The notes under the pieces were generated by a model. That model did not search any database. It was not told the origin of the DNA and saw only the letters and a program-made list of their open reading frames with translations. A program made the translations under genes and the position numbers. A stretch of DNA of 7,330 nt from Lachnospiraceae bacterium (GTDB lineage: Bacteria; Bacillota; Clostridia; Lachnospirales; Lachnospiraceae): contig JAPJQL010000068.1 of assembly GCA_030825115.1 (NCBI GenBank), positions 1-7,330 on the forward strand, read 5' to 3'. Below are positions 6,077 through 7,330 of the stretch, one piece after another; within the stretch, counting starts at the first letter, position 1, and each line of letters opens with the position of its first letter.

Positions 6077-7330
6077 TTACATTCCAATCATATCAAACTG
6101 TTCGAATGAAATGATTAAATCATAGTCTTTTTTGGGGTTTGGATATTTTATCTGTACAGACTTCAATGTCTGGCTGTAATACCACCCAATTGGGGACGTT
6201 TCGTATTTTTTCCGGTGAAGGAAATGAGGAAGCTGCTCCCCATCCACAGTCACTGCAAATGGTGCCTTTTCCCTGTGGATTAAGTCTATCTGCATGTTCT
6301 CCACAGCCGTTTCATAATTTCCCTCCTGCTTAAAGGCGAGGACGGTGTGGATGCCGGCGGTCATATGAACCCTTGTTTTCAGATACTCACCCTTTTTGTA
6401 ATTTTCGGTAATCCCGTCATCTTCATACAGGGTAAATGAGCAGTCACGGTCCGGGGCGCATAAGAGGCGGATGCCTTCAACCTTCTCTCCGGCCAGGTTG
6501 CTCATCTGGTTCAGGGCCATGGGGATGATGGCTCCTGCACGTATAAACAGGGGAATACTGGATAATGTGACCGGTATTTCAATGGTCTGTCCACCCTCGT
6601 ATGCCTCACGTGTATAGAAATCATAGAACCGCTCATTCCGTGGCAGGTAGATTCTGCGGGTCGTGGCACCTTTTTCCACTACATTGGCGACTAAAAGGGA
6701 ATCGCCAACCATAAAGTCCACGCCCTCTTCATAGCAGGCAGGATCCTGCTGGAATGCACTGCACATAGGCTCCATGATCGGAAGCCCGGTTTCATGGGCG
6801 CGTGCCATCAGAGAATAGAGATAAGGGATCATCCGGTACCTGAACTTGATGGCATCCCGGATGTATCCGGTACAATCCCCATACATCCACGGTTCGGTTA
6901 CCGTGTTGTCCGTGTTTACGGAGTGCACGGAAAACCTGGGCTGAAAAATACCGTTCTGCACCCATCTTACCATCAGCTCCGCTTCCGGCGAAGGCCCATA
7001 AAAACCTCCGATGTCAGCGCCCTGGTTGGCAACGCCAGACAGGCTCATGCCCAAAATGGTAGCTATGTTATACTTGAGTGATTCCCAGCAAGTCAGGTTA
7101 TCCCCTGCCCAGGTCTGAGCATATCTCTGGATTCCTGCATGTCCGGAACGACACACGATAAATGGCCTGATATTCTCAAAGGTTTCCCTCACTGCTTCTG
7201 CCGTTACATGACACATGATGTTCGACATGGCGGCTTTTACCTGGCCGATAGTAGTCCCGTTTCCCTCAAAATCACAGCGGCAGTCTTTATCAACCAGGCT
7301 GTCATATTCGCAGTTATCGTTCCACACAGA
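6077..7330 (-). CDS. Glycoside hydrolase family 31 (alpha-glycosidase), C-terminal part; runs off the right edge
   Basis: The last 417 residues of a GH31 enzyme, a retaining alpha-glycosidase family that includes alpha-glucosidases and alpha-xylosidases. The visible part begins at the active-site strand WNDNCEYD, where Asp5 of the fragment matches the catalytic nucleophile of the family WxDxNE motif. The acid/base Asp77 lies in RYAQTWAGDN. Other GH31 marks follow: GMSLSGVANQGADIGGF (94-110), RWVQNGIFQPRFSVHS (122-137) and the beta-sandwich signature IPLFIRAGAIIPM. The C-terminus looks like the usual beta domains. The GTG at 7327 encodes Val within the gene and is not the start; the N-terminal part, any signal peptide and the promoter lie outside. 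It is the most upstream visible gene of the operon, 23 bases before the TRAP binding protein. The motif resembles the WNDNNEY subgroup rather than the sulfoquinovosidase type; the substrate is unknown. Confidence 0.92.
   Translation of the reverse strand, partial: SVWNDNCEYDSLVDKDCRCDFEGNGTTIGQVKAAMSNIMCHVTAEAVRETFENIRPFIVCRSGHAGIQRYAQTWAGDNLTCWESLKYNIATILGMSLSGVANQGADIGGFYGPSPEAELMVRWVQNGIFQPRFSVHSVNTDNTVTEPWMYGDCTGYIRDAIKFRYRMIPYLYSLMARAHETGLPIMEPMCSAFQQDPACYEEGVDFMVGDSLLVANVVEKGATTRRIYLPRNERFYDFYTREAYEGGQTIEIPVTLSSIPLFIRAGAIIPMALNQMSNLAGEKVEGIRLLCAPDRDCSFTLYEDDGITENYKKGEYLKTRVHMTAGIHTVLAFKQEGNYETAVENMQIDLIHREKAPFAVTVDGEQLPHFLHRKKYETSPIGWYYSQTLKSVQIKYPNPKKDYDLIISFEQFDMIGM

Noticed and set aside
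6077..7330. GH31 as a sulfoquinovosidase feeding sulfosugar use
   Set aside because: The idea fits a TRAP partner, but the nucleophile motif WNDNCEY differs from the MADFGE type of YihQ-like enzymes, and no sulfosugar pathway gene is in view.

Overview
The window looks like chromosomal DNA from a Gram-positive anaerobe of the Clostridia, most likely Lachnospiraceae (Enterocloster/Hungatella-like). That is an inference from strong AGGAGG-type ribosome binding sites, mid-range GC and the gene content: an AraC regulator, a TRAP transporter with a lipoprotein binding protein, and a glycosidase of a gut-bacterial type. No RNA gene, insertion sequence, CRISPR array or phage gene was seen.

Left part, + strand (1-2107). 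A hairpin sits at the very edge. It is followed by a 55-codon gene of unknown function (71-238), which is separated by one base from a 10-helix drug/metabolite-type efflux transporter of the EmrE-like family (240-1136). After a 128-base gap, which holds a possible 40-codon leader reading frame, comes an AraC-family regulator with an N-terminal cupin sensor domain (1265-2107). No convincing terminator separates these genes, so they may share a transcript. The transporter gene is visibly richer in GC than the regulator gene.

Right part, - strand (2122-7330). This is one compact operon read right to left. The order is the C-terminal part of a family 31 glycoside hydrolase (running off the right edge), a TRAP solute-binding lipoprotein, the small TRAP permease, the large TRAP permease, a GC-rich hairpin, and an alpha/beta-hydrolase (acetyl-esterase type). 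Gaps are 23, 9 and 2 bases between the first four genes, and the stop codon of the binding protein lies inside the ribosome binding site of the small permease. The hairpin before the esterase probably lowers its expression without necessarily separating it.

Working model: the TRAP system takes up an acidic sugar or glycoside, the GH31 enzyme cleaves an alpha-glycosidic bond, and the esterase removes an acyl group. The AraC protein, convergent with the operon and 14 bases from its end, is a candidate regulator of either this operon or the efflux transporter. The most interesting point is the tight pairing of a GH31 enzyme with a TRAP transporter, because TRAP ligands are usually organic acids rather than neutral sugars. 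Every family assigned here is known; I see no clear sign of a wholly new system.
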